DNA of 22,121 bases from a virus. The position numbers were made by a program, and so were the translations under genes. The DNA is taken from the IMG/VR virus record IMGVR_UViG_3300034018_000529, positions 1 to 22,121 of that record; one strand, 5' to 3'. Positions 1 through 7,678 of this stretch are shown here, piece after piece. Positions within the stretch are counted from its first letter, which is position 1, and the number at the start of each line of letters is the position of its first letter. Under the pieces are notes generated by a model that saw nothing but the letters and a program-made list of their open reading frames with translations, had not been told where the DNA came from and made no database searches.

Positions 1-545
1 ACTGCGAGATACGTGTTAATGCCCACGCGATAATAGGCAACGTGATACCAAGTTGCTGCCGCAGCGTTTCCTGAGGGCGCAATCGTTACAGGCACAGCGC
101 CTACGCATCTTTCCGCACGCCATCCATAACCAGTGCCCGTATACCCCAGATACATCCTAAAAGAAGTATCGATGTCCGCTTGGTCAAATGGTCCCTGCCC
201 ACAGAAGAAGCCCTGCAGATTCCCAAAACCAGCATCGGTTGGGCGATACCACGTCTCAATACAAAACTCACCAGACCCCAAAGCAAATCTAGAGGAGTCG
301 TTAAATTGCACGCCAGAGTTATTTGAACCGTTTAGAGCGAATGTCGTGTTTCCAAATAATGTTTGAGATGAGGAAAGCGCAGAGGTTCCTACGCATACAC
401 CTGAGGTATCGGCGTAGGAACTTTGATCAACAATGGTCTGTGAACCATTGGCCCCATTGAAGTTCAGAAGCAGCACCACCTGTCCAAAGTACGGGTCAGG
501 CGCGGGACCTGAAGCCCCGCGATACGGCACATAAATCGTACCCAT
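1..545 (-). CDS. LamG/concanavalin A-like tail protein, 3' end cut by window edge
   Basis: Open frame from ATG at 545 to the window edge with no stop (181 codons). The start overlaps the TAA of the preceding fibre gene (TAATG). After an N-terminal VVLLLNFNG strand, residues near 75-180 follow the LamG/jelly-roll lectin pattern: FALGSGEFCIETWYRP, then later WYHVAYYRVG. This fold often binds carbohydrate, so a tail-tip or receptor-binding role is inferred, and the position directly after a fibre gene agrees. GC is about 51% over the first 540 bases and near 43% at 241-360, against about 60-65% in sampled neighbouring genes, which suggests recent acquisition or exchange of a host-range module. 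The C-terminus is not visible, so further domains may follow. Family confidence is good; exact function is unknown. Confidence 0.75.
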   Translation of the reverse strand, partial: MGTIYVPYRGASGPAPDPYFGQVVLLLNFNGANGSQTIVDQSSYADTSGVCVGTSALSSSQTLFGNTTFALNGSNNSGVQFNDSSRFALGSGEFCIETWYRPTDAGFGNLQGFFCGQGPFDQADIDTSFRMYLGYTGTGYGWRAERCVGAVPVTIAPSGNAAAATWYHVAYYRVGINTYLA

Positions 546-1465
546 TAGGTGCGAGTCCCGTTGATCGTTACCTTCAGCCCTTTCGCGGTGCCATCCCCGA
601 CCTGATCGATGTCGATGGTGATCTCTGCATCTGAGGCCAGCGATGTGTCGCTCAGCACGGCTGCCGTAGCCGCCGTCGCACTGGTCTTCTCGGTGTTGTC
701 GATGGTCAGCTTGGTGGACAGGATCGATGCGCCGCCTTCGTTGATATCGACCGTAAAGATCGCGCCGGCCGTCTGAGCCGTGGACAGGCTGGCCTTCACG
801 CCGCTCACGGTCATGGCGTAGGGCATGCGAAAGGTGACTTTCGCCGTACCAGTCGCGAGCGCAGTAGTCTCGTCGGAGCAGGCAATGATGATCGATTCTG
901 CCAACTTGGTCTCAACCGTCTTGGTGCGGCCGGCAAGCTGGTTCAGAGCGCCGCCAGTGCTGCCCGGGTCGGCTGAGCCGTTCCAGTCCGTCAGGGTGCT
1001 TGGCGTGTACGTGACGTCATTTGCATCGACCGTTACAGAGGTCGTTTCAATGGTCTTTACGCGCAGGGCAAGCTGGTTGAACGCATCGTCTGCATCGCCC
1101 GGGTCGGCAGAGCCGGTCCAGTTTGCCAGCGTGCTGGGAGTGAACGTGACGTTGGCGGCGTCGATTGACGCGATGGCTGATGCCGACTGGTTGATCCAGT
1201 TCGTTCCGTTGAACGTCAGAACCTGATTGGCTGTGGGAGACGTCAGGACAACGTCGGTGTGCGAGTCCAGTACGTGGTTGCCGGTGGCAACCGTCAGCGC
1301 GTACTGCTGCGACCACAGCGCCCATTGCTTGCTGCTGTAGTCATCATCATCCACCGTCGTGGACGGGGTCGTGACTTGAATCGCCCAAGCGCGGGCAAGC
1401 GCGATGGCGTCATCGATCTCGTCTTTGGATGGCCCGTCGATGAAAAAACTGGGACCACTCACCAT
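545..1465 (-). CDS. Tail fibre-like protein with duplicated internal module
   Basis: 306 residues. ATG at 1465 overlaps the adaptor gene's stop (ATGGTGA). The N-terminal 50 residues contain an alanine-rich helix and a YSSKQWALWSQQYA stretch of a type common in tail-fibre proteins. Next comes a VLTFNGTNWINQ segment, then two copies of a roughly 35-residue unit that begins TPSTLxxWxGSADPG and ends in a QLAxRxKTxE helix. The C-terminal 130 residues are a serine/threonine/alanine-rich beta domain with VDINEGG and ITIDIDQVGDG, typical of fibre shafts or tips. It sits between the neck adaptor and the LamG protein and is probably part of the adsorption apparatus. The two repeats differ at the DNA level, so the duplication is old. 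Fibre class fairly sure; receptor unknown. Confidence 0.7.
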   Translation of the reverse strand: MVSGPSFFIDGPSKDEIDDAIALARAWAIQVTTPSTTVDDDDYSSKQWALWSQQYALTVATGNHVLDSHTDVVLTSPTANQVLTFNGTNWINQSASAIASIDAANVTFTPSTLANWTGSADPGDADDAFNQLALRVKTIETTSVTVDANDVTYTPSTLTDWNGSADPGSTGGALNQLAGRTKTVETKLAESIIIACSDETTALATGTAKVTFRMPYAMTVSGVKASLSTAQTAGAIFTVDINEGGASILSTKLTIDNTEKTSATAATAAVLSDTSLASDAEITIDIDQVGDGTAKGLKVTINGTRT

Positions 1466-2097
1466 CCACCCCCTATCTGCGTAACAACTACCGTCGAGCC
1501 GGCAGCTTCGTTGTCGTAGGCCTGCGCGTTCATGGACTGAATCTCGGCCTCAAAGCGCTGATCCCACATCTGAGTCTCCTCCGGGTCGCGGGTGTAGCGA
1601 GCGCCCTCTGACAAAGCGCCGTACAGGTACGCGAACGGGGCGATCTGCAGCATGCGCGTCCACGTTGTCAGGGCGCTCAGAGGCCCCTGCGATTCGTAGT
1701 ACACCACGCGCACATCGTCGTTGACGTCAGCCTGCGGGTAGAACACCAACTGGTCGTTTACACGCGCAAAATACTGCGGCGTGCCCACGTCAGGCGTGTC
1801 GTACATCATCTCGGAGATGCGCTGATCACTGATCCGCTCAAGCGGTTTTGCGCCGTAATAGACCAGCTTGGCTTCCAGATAATCAGACGGAATCTGGACG
1901 GCGATGGTGTTGTCGTAGGCCGACGCCAACCACAAGCCAACCTTCTCATTCCCCGGGCAGCGCAAGTGCCGGAACAGTCGAAGCTCGGCCTGCTGAATGA
2001 ACAACGGCACAGCATCGATGTAGGCCGCGTCATTGCGGTTTGCCCAGTCGGGAATGGCCGCCAACAAAGTGGCGTAGTTAGTGATCGGAGACGGCAT
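1459..2097 (-). CDS. Head-to-tail adaptor (neck) protein, SU10 adaptor family
   Basis: 212 residues, ATG at 2097 with GAGGACT upstream, overlapping the previous gene by 20 bases. It resembles the phiSU10/P22 gp4-type adaptor family that docks beneath the portal and prepares it for the tail. Recognisable family features are an N-terminal helical segment (ITNYATLLAAIPDWANR), a helix with FIQQAELRLFRHLRCPG, a beta middle region with DYLEAKLVYYG and PQYFARVNDQLVFYP, and a C-terminal helical part with PFAYLYGALSEGARY followed by DPEETQMWDQRFEAEI. Its length is typical. Its place in the head-gene run, after capsid and before the fibre gene, supports the role. Assignment is from motif memory, not a search. 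Confidence 0.8.
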   Translation of the reverse strand: MPSPITNYATLLAAIPDWANRNDAAYIDAVPLFIQQAELRLFRHLRCPGNEKVGLWLASAYDNTIAVQIPSDYLEAKLVYYGAKPLERISDQRISEMMYDTPDVGTPQYFARVNDQLVFYPQADVNDDVRVVYYESQGPLSALTTWTRMLQIAPFAYLYGALSEGARYTRDPEETQMWDQRFEAEIQSMNAQAYDNEAAGSTVVVTQIGGGW

Positions 2098-2479
2098 CTT
2101 GAGTCCTCACGCGGTAGGTCTGCGGGACCACGATGGAGGGCCGCGCTGACGCGCCCTGCGTGGGCATCATCTTGGAGAACTCGCTTTTGTACCAGCGCAG
2201 GAACTGGTCTTTGATGCCGCCTTCATTGCGCGCCCACTGGTCGAACGTGCAGCCCGTGCGGCGGCACCAGTCGATGACGGTGGCAATCGCCACAGAGCCC
2301 GCGTACTGCCAGCCGTTGGGGTTGCCAATGGCCGGCGCACTGTTGACGATGTCACTCGTCCTCTTGGCGTGCTCCAGTAGCGGCTTTGCGGCCTGATAGA
2401 AGCCACGGTAGTGCTTCCCGTCCTCCGACCCAAAATAGTGGGTCAGGTCGGACCCATGCTGGGCAACTATCCGTTTCAC
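2078..2479 (-). CDS. Conserved phage protein of unknown function next to the adaptor
   Basis: 133 residues, GTG start at 2479 overlapping the stop of the 47-residue gene (GTGA). No family is recognised with confidence. The sequence is mixed alpha with many aromatics: HYFGSEDGKHYRGFYQAA near the N-terminus and DQFLRWYKSEFSKMM near residue 100, followed by a basic, flexible C-terminal tail (PSIVVPQTYRVRTQDAV). No signal peptide or membrane segment is evident. Position between capsid and adaptor genes suggests a head-completion or virion-associated protein, which is inference from order only. Confidence 0.6.
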   Translation of the reverse strand: MKRIVAQHGSDLTHYFGSEDGKHYRGFYQAAKPLLEHAKRTSDIVNSAPAIGNPNGWQYAGSVAIATVIDWCRRTGCTFDQWARNEGGIKDQFLRWYKSEFSKMMPTQGASARPSIVVPQTYRVRTQDAVSDH

Positions 2480-2619
2480 TTCTTCTTCCCCTTTCCTCCA
2501 CGCATCTCTGCGCGCTCTTCACGGGCGTTCCCGGTGTACTTTCCACCCTTCATCTCCGCACGCTCTTCGCGAGCCCCGTGGCCAGTGCCAGCACCTGATT
2601 TCTTCGCGGGCTTCTTCAT
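2476..2619 (-). CDS. Small basic 47-residue protein with tandem AREERAEM repeat
   Basis: ATG at 2619, stop TGA at 2478-2476 overlapping the next gene's GTG. An AGGTG sequence 4 bases before the ATG can serve as ribosome binding site. The protein starts MKKPAKKSG and contains two copies of AREERAEM followed by K/R-G-G-K, ending in GKGKKK. The repeat is also visible in the DNA, 2492-2575, with mainly synonymous differences, which supports coding. Net charge is strongly positive, so nucleic acid or capsid-interior binding is possible but unproven. It follows the capsid terminator directly. A second, out-of-frame ATG lies 14 bases upstream at 2633, but its frame looks less protein-like. Confidence 0.6.
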   Translation of the reverse strand: MKKPAKKSGAGTGHGAREERAEMKGGKYTGNAREERAEMRGGKGKKK

Positions 2620-2642
2620 GCGTCACCTGTTTCATGTGGAAC

Positions 2643-2679
2643 AAAAAAAAGGGGGCGGGCAGTCACCCGCCGGCCCCCT
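2643..2679 (-). terminator. Rho-independent terminator after the capsid gene
   Basis: Read on the minus strand, a GC stem is formed by GGCGGG and CCCGCC around the loop TGACTG. It is extended by a GGG/CCC pairing across a CC bulge and followed by eight consecutive T. It begins 13 bases after the major capsid stop codon. This is the only classical terminator seen inside the structural operon. Confidence 0.85.
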
Positions 2680-2692
2680 GTGCTGCACTTCC

Positions 2693-3604
2693 TTAGGTGA
2701 GGGAAGCAGCAATGTTGTCGATCATCGCGTGAGCTTTGCTGTTCAGCACAGCGTAGGTGGACTCGCGGAGAATCTGACGCTTGTCGCTGTCGCCAGCCTT
2801 CGCAATCTCCCAGTCCTGCGTCGGGCGCAGCACGGGCGTTGCGAGATAGTTGAAGTCGAGCAGCAGGTAGCAGTCATCGATGTTGCGGTCCAGAACCACG
2901 TCCAGTTGGCCGTAGTTGGAGACGTACAGGTCGATCACGTTCACGATGCTGGTGACGTTGCCAAACTGCCGCGTGCGGCCTGCGCTGTAGGCCATCGCGG
3001 AGATGTGCCGTGCGCGGGTGCCATCGGTGATCAGGTAGGCGGGGTTGCCGCCAGCGGCCCACGTTGCTTGGTGCGCGTCGAGCAGCATCTTCTCCAAGTT
3101 CACTACCGTCGTGACGGCGGCAGCGTCCTTCGATACGGATGCGTCCAACTGGCTGTGCAGCGACTTGAGTTGGCGAGCAACGCTGGCGGTGCCGGCGTTT
3201 CCGGTCTGACGGGTACCGCCGGGAGCGCCGACAATGGCAAGCTCTTCGTCGTTGGCAAGCTCTTTGTAGCGCTTCTCCAACTGATACGCCATTTCGCTGT
3301 CGCGGCCGTACTTGTCCACAGCCTCAAGCGTGCCGGTGACTTCCGCCACCTTCGTCATGATCTGGCACCAGTTCGACTTCTCGGTGACGGCGGTCGAAGT
3401 GTCAGCGCCAGCGGCAGCGCCTTCCACAACGCGGTTAGCGGCGGCGGCAGCGATAGCGTCCTCCGTCCACTGGTGCAGCTTGCCGGTGGCGCGCATGGTG
3501 CGCGACATCGACGCCACGGGGTTGTCCACCGGGCTGATGTCGTAGATGACGTCTTGGACGTCTTCAGCTTGGCGAAGTTGGGTGTAGGTATCAAATCCAG
3601 CCAT
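2693..3604 (-). CDS. Major capsid protein, SU10/DUF5309 type
   Basis: 303 residues, ATG at 3604 preceded by AGGAGATTGAGCA, a good ribosome binding site. The N-terminal stretch TYTQLRQAEDVQDVIYDISP followed by DNPVASM matches the signature of the DUF5309/SU10 major head protein family, where the early part reads like "ED(L/V)xDVIYxISPxDTPF". Later segments typical of HK97-fold capsids include PAYLITDGTRARHISAMA and DVVLDRNIDDCYLLLDFNYL. Length is usual for the family. It follows the scaffold gene by 11 bases and is followed by a strong terminator, which would favour high capsid output. No cleavage or fusion sign was seen. Confidence 0.88.
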   Translation of the reverse strand: MAGFDTYTQLRQAEDVQDVIYDISPVDNPVASMSRTMRATGKLHQWTEDAIAAAAANRVVEGAAAGADTSTAVTEKSNWCQIMTKVAEVTGTLEAVDKYGRDSEMAYQLEKRYKELANDEELAIVGAPGGTRQTGNAGTASVARQLKSLHSQLDASVSKDAAAVTTVVNLEKMLLDAHQATWAAGGNPAYLITDGTRARHISAMAYSAGRTRQFGNVTSIVNVIDLYVSNYGQLDVVLDRNIDDCYLLLDFNYLATPVLRPTQDWEIAKAGDSDKRQILRESTYAVLNSKAHAMIDNIAASLT

Positions 3605-3615
3605 TGCTCAATCTC

Positions 3616-4578
3616 CTATCGGTTTTGGTTTCGCTCGGCGGCCAGCTTTTGCTGAAACATCTGCCGGGCAACATCACGGTTTCCCCTGTTCTCGGACAGC
3701 GCCTGCCGGGCATTTGCAAACTGGCCGCCTGCTGATCGCATCTGCGGTTTGTTTTGCGCTGCCGGGGCGCTCTTGGAAGCCTCTCGCTTGACGGACTTGA
3801 CCGTGGTCGCCGCTCGTTCGGCGCGGTATGCCCTGTGCAGTGCGAGAACAAGCCTGTAATCGGTGTTTTTGTCGAACTCCTGCGGCTGGTAGCCCAGAGA
3901 TTCGGCGTAACCGCGCAGCTCCAGATAGGTCTCGTTGGACCAGTTCGGGATTGAAGCCCTCAGGATGTCTTTGGAGAGTTCAGCTTCGCGCTGCCGGTTC
4001 TCCTCAAGAAGTCTTTCCTGTTCAGCCTCTGCTGCCGCAATGCTCTGCAAGAAGTTGTTTCTTGCCATCACCGTCTGCTCGTACTGAGCGCGAATCGTTT
4101 GATACTTCGCGGGGTCTTGCGTCTGAAGCTCGGCCCACGGGACGTTCTCAAACTGACGCACGGGAGCATCAATTACGCTGGCTACTTGGCGGGCGGTGTT
4201 CCGCACGATCTCGGAGTCCTGTTCGATCTGCCTGCGCGTCTCAGCGATTTTCTGAGTCTTGCGGGTGTAGTCGGCAGTCAACTCTCGTTCACGATTGGAA
4301 AGGCGCTCGATTTCGGCTCGCAGCGTTGTGACTTCATCGCCTTCCGCCTCTTCGGGTTCTGGCGACGGCTCCTCTGCAACGGTCTGCCGGGCTTCGGCTT
4401 GGGCGTCCTCCTCTTGCTCAGGCTCAGAGGGAGAAGGTTGCCGGGTAGGCGCGGTAGGGGTTGTTCCTGCCTTCTCGGCTGCCAGCTTGGCCAGCATTCG
4501 GTCTCGGAACGACTCCCCGGTCGGTTCGGGGGCGGCTGCCTGAGGGGCAGTCCCCGATTGGGGTTGTGTCGTGATCAT
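3616..4578 (-). CDS. Capsid scaffolding protein
   Basis: 320 residues, ATG at 4578 with GGAGC five bases before it. Composition is typical of phage scaffolds. A disordered N-terminal third is rich in P, E, T and A (runs such as PSPSEPEQEEDAQAEARQ). A long coiled coil spans about residues 85-215 (TLRAEIERLSNRERELTADY, then EQERLLEENRQREAELSK). A basic C-terminal part (about 255-320) ends in FQQKLAAERNQNR, the kind of tail that binds capsid protein. It lies immediately upstream of the capsid gene, the standard place. Assignment rests on architecture and position more than on a specific sequence signature. Confidence 0.8.
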   Translation of the reverse strand: MITTQPQSGTAPQAAAPEPTGESFRDRMLAKLAAEKAGTTPTAPTRQPSPSEPEQEEDAQAEARQTVAEEPSPEPEEAEGDEVTTLRAEIERLSNRERELTADYTRKTQKIAETRRQIEQDSEIVRNTARQVASVIDAPVRQFENVPWAELQTQDPAKYQTIRAQYEQTVMARNNFLQSIAAAEAEQERLLEENRQREAELSKDILRASIPNWSNETYLELRGYAESLGYQPQEFDKNTDYRLVLALHRAYRAERAATTVKSVKREASKSAPAAQNKPQMRSAGGQFANARQALSENRGNRDVARQMFQQKLAAERNQNR

Positions 4579-4608
4579 ATTAAGCTCCGTTTACACAGTT
4601 TGCAACGC

Positions 4609-4971
4609 TTACTGGACAGGAGCAGAAAGGCTGCGAGTCCATGCCGCATCTGCGGAAAACTCGTCAGCCAATTCTTCTTCGGTCATGGCCCGGGCAGCGT
4701 TGATAAAACCCGGGAATTCACTGAGAACATCGTTTAACGCTCTCATGCGGAAGTACATCGACTCCCGCAACTCCGTCTCATGCGGCTGGCTTGTCAGAAT
4801 TTGATCCGACCATGACTCGATTGCGTCCCTCACCGCGACGTTGAATACGGGCGAGAGCAAGAGTCTGGAGGCTTGCTCCCCCAGCAACATCAATTCTTCC
4901 CGGTTCGGGGGCAAGCGCGGGGATTGCCGGGGCTTGCGCGGGGGCTTCTGAGTCGAGTCGCTGTCGTTCAA
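4609..4971 (-). CDS. Conserved small head-region protein, TTG start inside the upstream gene
   Basis: 120 residues. The start is TTG at 4971, preceded by AGGAG and AAAGGACT, so a ribosome binding site is present within the coding region of the preceding gene. The frame overlaps that gene by 194 bases. From residue 20 onward it reads as a folded helical protein: REELMLLGEQASRLLLSPVF, DAIESWSDQILTSQPHE, and a C-terminal acidic stretch TEEELADEFSADAAW. The N-terminal 20 residues are proline and basic-rich. No family is named with confidence. Its position between portal and scaffold suggests a virion or assembly role. An alternative is that it is expressed as a frameshift fusion with the upstream gene. 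Confidence 0.6.
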   Translation of the reverse strand: MNDSDSTQKPPRKPRQSPRLPPNREELMLLGEQASRLLLSPVFNVAVRDAIESWSDQILTSQPHETELRESMYFRMRALNDVLSEFPGFINAARAMTEEELADEFSADAAWTRSLSAPVQ

Positions 4972-5098
4972 AGTCCTTTCTCCTGTTGCGAACGTAGTCG
5001 GGGTCTGAGTCGCGAATGCGCCTCAGGAATTGCTGGCGAATCTCGGGCGGGAAGTTGGCGACTTCCAGCGGGCTTGGTACGTTTCCCTTCTTCCTCAT
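4778..5098 (-). CDS. Small hypothetical protein between portal and scaffold
   Basis: 106 residues, ATG at 5098 overlapping the portal stop (ATGA). The first 50 residues look genuinely protein-like and helical, including SPLEVANFPPEIRQQFLRRI and DPDYVRNRRKDFERQR. The second half (about 49-106) is alanine/proline-rich and low in structure, and it is exactly the part that overlaps the 120-residue gene in another frame. Either both frames are translated, or the biological product is the N-terminal half joined to the next frame. Function unknown; likely a head-associated accessory protein by position. Confidence 0.55.
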   Translation of the reverse strand: MRKKGNVPSPLEVANFPPEIRQQFLRRIRDSDPDYVRNRRKDFERQRLDSEAPAQAPAIPALAPEPGRIDVAGGASLQTLALARIQRRGEGRNRVMVGSNSDKPAA

Positions 5099-7194
5099 TG
5101 CGGCTCCCGCTTGATATCGAATTCACCGATCTTCACGGCCCGTTGCTGGTCGTTCTCAAGCGAAAGCTCAGCCACGTTTGTCAGGCGCTCCCACTCAAAC
5201 TGCTTGTCCTGACGCATGTTGTCTGCCGCCTTATCCGCAGCCTCAAGCTGGAACCGGCGCTCGTCCAGTCGGGCCTTCTCCATCTTGGCCGCAGCGTCAG
5301 CTTCAGCCCACTGGGCCTCTTTCGCTTTCTTCTGCATTTCAAGCTGCATGGCCTGCATCTGCATCTGCATCATCATCTGCTGCTGCTGCGCCTGCTGCTG
5401 GGCCTGCTGCATGAATCGCGGGTCATCCGGGCGCATCAGGAAGCGCGTGCTGTCGGTGTGGCCCAACGCATCGAACACCTCATCAATCAGCGCGTGCTTC
5501 TGCGGAAGCTGGTAGAGCTGCGAGAGCTGCTGGTCTTGGGAGATGAGGCTGTGCAGCATCAGGAGGCTCTGCGCGGCCTGCTGGCCAGCCTGAGCGGTAA
5601 GGGCGACCTTCACCTCACACTCCGACTCCCGCTCGCGCCACTGCTGCGGCTGCACGGGCACGGGGTAGCCGCTGATCTGCAGAACGTGCATGCGCTTGTC
5701 GTAGCGCTTGCCCAGCTTCACGATGTGCTTCACCAGCGGGATCAGCATGACCTCTGCGAAGTCCCGTGCGGCCTTCATCACGCGCCGGTTGCCGGCATTG
5801 GTGAGTCGGTCGATCATGTCGGCCGCGTTCTGGTAGCGGATCGCGTCGGTGTTCATGCCTTTGGCCAAGTCGGTGACGCCGGAGCGGCTCTCCGCGTCGG
5901 ACTTGAGCATCTGCAGGACGGGCAGGATGAGCGGGGAAAGCTCGGGCGTTTCCAGTGGTTTAACCGCATCCTGACGGTTCGTCCAGACCACGCCGCCGAT
6001 CTTGTTGTCCATCAGGTCGCGGGGGTTCTTCACGGCCCCGTACAGCGCTTGGTAGCGGCTGGTGTTACGCATCTGCTGGTTGTCGAGAATCAGGCGCTTC
6101 AGAATTGAGTTGACGCGCTGCGTGTGCGACAGGACGTCAGCATCTGACATGCCATTCTCGGCGTGAGCGATCTTGTACTCCGTCCACTCAAAAAACGGCA
6201 TCTCGTTCACGATGCTGATCGCGGGCTCGCCGTTTGCCCACTTCAAAATCTGGCCGCCAGCCCAGTGAATCTCGTACAGGTCTATGCCGCTCACCGGCTC
6301 TCGCGGGTCAGCGTCCTCCGACACGGTGGCGGCGTCCAGCCACGCGAAGGTCTTGTAGATCGTCACCAGTTCCTGCTCGCGAGCGCGGTTGGTGCGGCGG
6401 AATTCAGTGCTGGACTGATCGTGCGCTTTGCGCGCCGCGTCTTCGGTGCTGGACTTAAAGCGGTAGTCCTGACGCAACTCGATCACTTGCGCGGGATCGT
6501 AGCCCGCCTCCACCAGTTGGCCACGGCTCATGTCCATGTCCAGCACGCAGTACATCGAGTCTTCGACGTAGCTGGCTTTCGGGTCGCGATAGAAGCGCTC
6601 TGGCTGGATCAGGATAAGCTCGACGCCACTCCGGTCCACTGTGGCGGTGATCTGGCCCTGCACGGTGAGGCCCTGAGGCCCCTGCTGCGGCTCGACCTGA
6701 GAATCGTCCATCCCCAGCACGTTCTCGTACTGCACCGCGTTCTGGACCAGACTCATGGCAACCTCAGCGGGCGTGCCATCAAGCTCGACAGTCACCATTT
6801 CGGTGTCCTGCTTCCACTGGGCCATGATGACCATGCGCTTGGCTACGAAGGCGTCATGCCAGCCATCGCGGAAAAGTTGGAAGTGCTTGTTCCGGCGAAG
6901 CTGCGACATGGCGTAGGCCGTTTTGACTTCGGCCTCCTGCGGCGTGGTGTAGCCGTCAGCAACGAACTTCACTACCTGCCGGCCAGAGAAGAACGTCTCG
7001 GTGAAGATCGCCTTCTTCGCCTCCACGCTGTCCAGAACGTCCGGCGAAATGTACCGGGATCGGCCCGGGCGCTCATTGCCCAGAGGTTGCAGCGTGTAGT
7101 TGCGATGATTCTGCTCGCGTTGAATCCCGACCTCTTGACTGCTCTGCCGGGACTCCATTACCTGCGTTTCGAGAATCTTCACCAACCGCTTCAT
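5095..7194 (-). CDS. Portal protein, P22/SU10-like, with long helical barrel tail
   Basis: 699 residues, ATG at 7194 overlapping the previous stop (TGATG) with GGAGG six bases upstream. The protein forms the dodecameric DNA gateway at the head vertex and docks terminase. Length and layout fit the P22-like portals of podoviruses. A wing/stem region holds SGVELILIQPERFYRDPKAS and AENGMSDADVLSHTQRVNSI. A helical part with QMRNTSRYQALYGAVKNPRD and SGVTDLAKGMNTDAIRYQNA follows. The C-terminal helix, about 590-690, is very rich in Q, M, A and K/E and resembles the barrel helices of P22-type portals. The DNA there (5330-5420) is a CTG/CAT triplet-rich tract, so repeat slippage could change length. 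It heads the head-gene cluster. Confidence 0.9.
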   Translation of the reverse strand: MKRLVKILETQVMESRQSSQEVGIQREQNHRNYTLQPLGNERPGRSRYISPDVLDSVEAKKAIFTETFFSGRQVVKFVADGYTTPQEAEVKTAYAMSQLRRNKHFQLFRDGWHDAFVAKRMVIMAQWKQDTEMVTVELDGTPAEVAMSLVQNAVQYENVLGMDDSQVEPQQGPQGLTVQGQITATVDRSGVELILIQPERFYRDPKASYVEDSMYCVLDMDMSRGQLVEAGYDPAQVIELRQDYRFKSSTEDAARKAHDQSSTEFRRTNRAREQELVTIYKTFAWLDAATVSEDADPREPVSGIDLYEIHWAGGQILKWANGEPAISIVNEMPFFEWTEYKIAHAENGMSDADVLSHTQRVNSILKRLILDNQQMRNTSRYQALYGAVKNPRDLMDNKIGGVVWTNRQDAVKPLETPELSPLILPVLQMLKSDAESRSGVTDLAKGMNTDAIRYQNAADMIDRLTNAGNRRVMKAARDFAEVMLIPLVKHIVKLGKRYDKRMHVLQISGYPVPVQPQQWRERESECEVKVALTAQAGQQAAQSLLMLHSLISQDQQLSQLYQLPQKHALIDEVFDALGHTDSTRFLMRPDDPRFMQQAQQQAQQQQMMMQMQMQAMQLEMQKKAKEAQWAEADAAAKMEKARLDERRFQLEAADKAADNMRQDKQFEWERLTNVAELSLENDQQRAVKIGEFDIKREPQ

Positions 7195-7466
7195 CAGCTA
7201 CCTCCAAACAATGACCTGATCAGGCTGGTGTCGCCCGTCTTAAACAACGCCAGCATGGCGATCACAAACATCCCAAACCAGCGGAACAAGCGGAACCCCA
7301 CAGTGGCATCTCGCAAAGGTGAGGCGATCTCATCGATCTTCTCATCCAGCTTCTTGATAGCCTCTTTCTGATCCCTGACTTCCCACTCAAGAGCGCCCAG
7401 CTTGGCCTCCAGCGCGCCCCTTACGAAGTCGGTGGATCGCCTTTCCCCCCGGCGCTCCTCCACCAT
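7194..7466 (-). CDS. XhlA-like coiled-coil membrane protein, putative lysis accessory
   Basis: 90 residues from ATG at 7466. The frame stays open further upstream, but this ATG has GAGGG eight bases before it and follows the holin stop by 11 bases. The upstream residues are arginine-rich and are only the holin gene in another frame. Residues about 15-50 form a coiled coil (GALEAKLGALEWEVRDQKEA, then IKKLDEKIDEIA). A single membrane helix near residues 60-75 (FRWFGMFVIAMLALF) is followed by a short tail. This order of coiled coil then C-terminal helix resembles the XhlA family associated with holins. A spanin-like role is an alternative, since no Rz/Rz1 pair was found. Confidence 0.6.
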   Translation of the reverse strand: MVEERRGERRSTDFVRGALEAKLGALEWEVRDQKEAIKKLDEKIDEIASPLRDATVGFRLFRWFGMFVIAMLALFKTGDTSLIRSLFGGS

Positions 7467-7477
7467 GTCATCGTCCC

Positions 7478-7678
7478 TCACCGGACGGGCTGGGAGGTGT
7501 AAACGCGCAGGATGGCCTGCAGCGCGCCAATCAGCACCAGACCGGGGCCAGCGCCAAGCTCCGGCATGGCTTCTGGTGCGGCGGTCAGGATGGCTCCTGC
7601 TGCGGCCGTGGCGGCTGCCAGCCACATGGTCTTGCTCTTGCGGATTGCTTTCTTCGGCTTCTCTGCTTGATCACTCAT
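7478..7678 (-). CDS. Holin, two membrane helices
   Basis: 66 residues, ATG at 7678 with AGGAGG five bases upstream, overlapping the endolysin gene's end by 8 bases. A charged N-terminus (MSDQAEKPKKAIRKSK) is followed by two predicted membrane helices: about 18-36 (TMWLAAATAAAGAILTA) and about 44-60 (GPGLVLIGALQAILRVY), with a short polar end TSQPVR. This is the class II holin layout. Holins make the membrane hole that lets a cytoplasmic endolysin reach the wall. The adjacent endolysin has no signal sequence, so a holin is needed, which supports the call. Confidence 0.72.
   Translation of the reverse strand: MSDQAEKPKKAIRKSKTMWLAAATAAAGAILTAAPEAMPELGAGPGLVLIGALQAILRVYTSQPVR

Noticed and set aside
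2411-3655. Long plus-strand open frame (414 codons) opposite the capsid gene
   Set aside because: It is the mirror of the capsid coding strand, with odd composition and no domain. The capsid frame is clearly real.
4873-7371. Long plus-strand open frames opposite the portal gene
   Set aside because: Leucine/histidine-rich mirror translations of portal codons; no ribosome binding site logic or domain.
7467-7625. Upstream extension of the XhlA-like protein to 143 residues
   Set aside because: The extra residues are the holin gene in another frame. ATG at 7466 has its own ribosome binding site.
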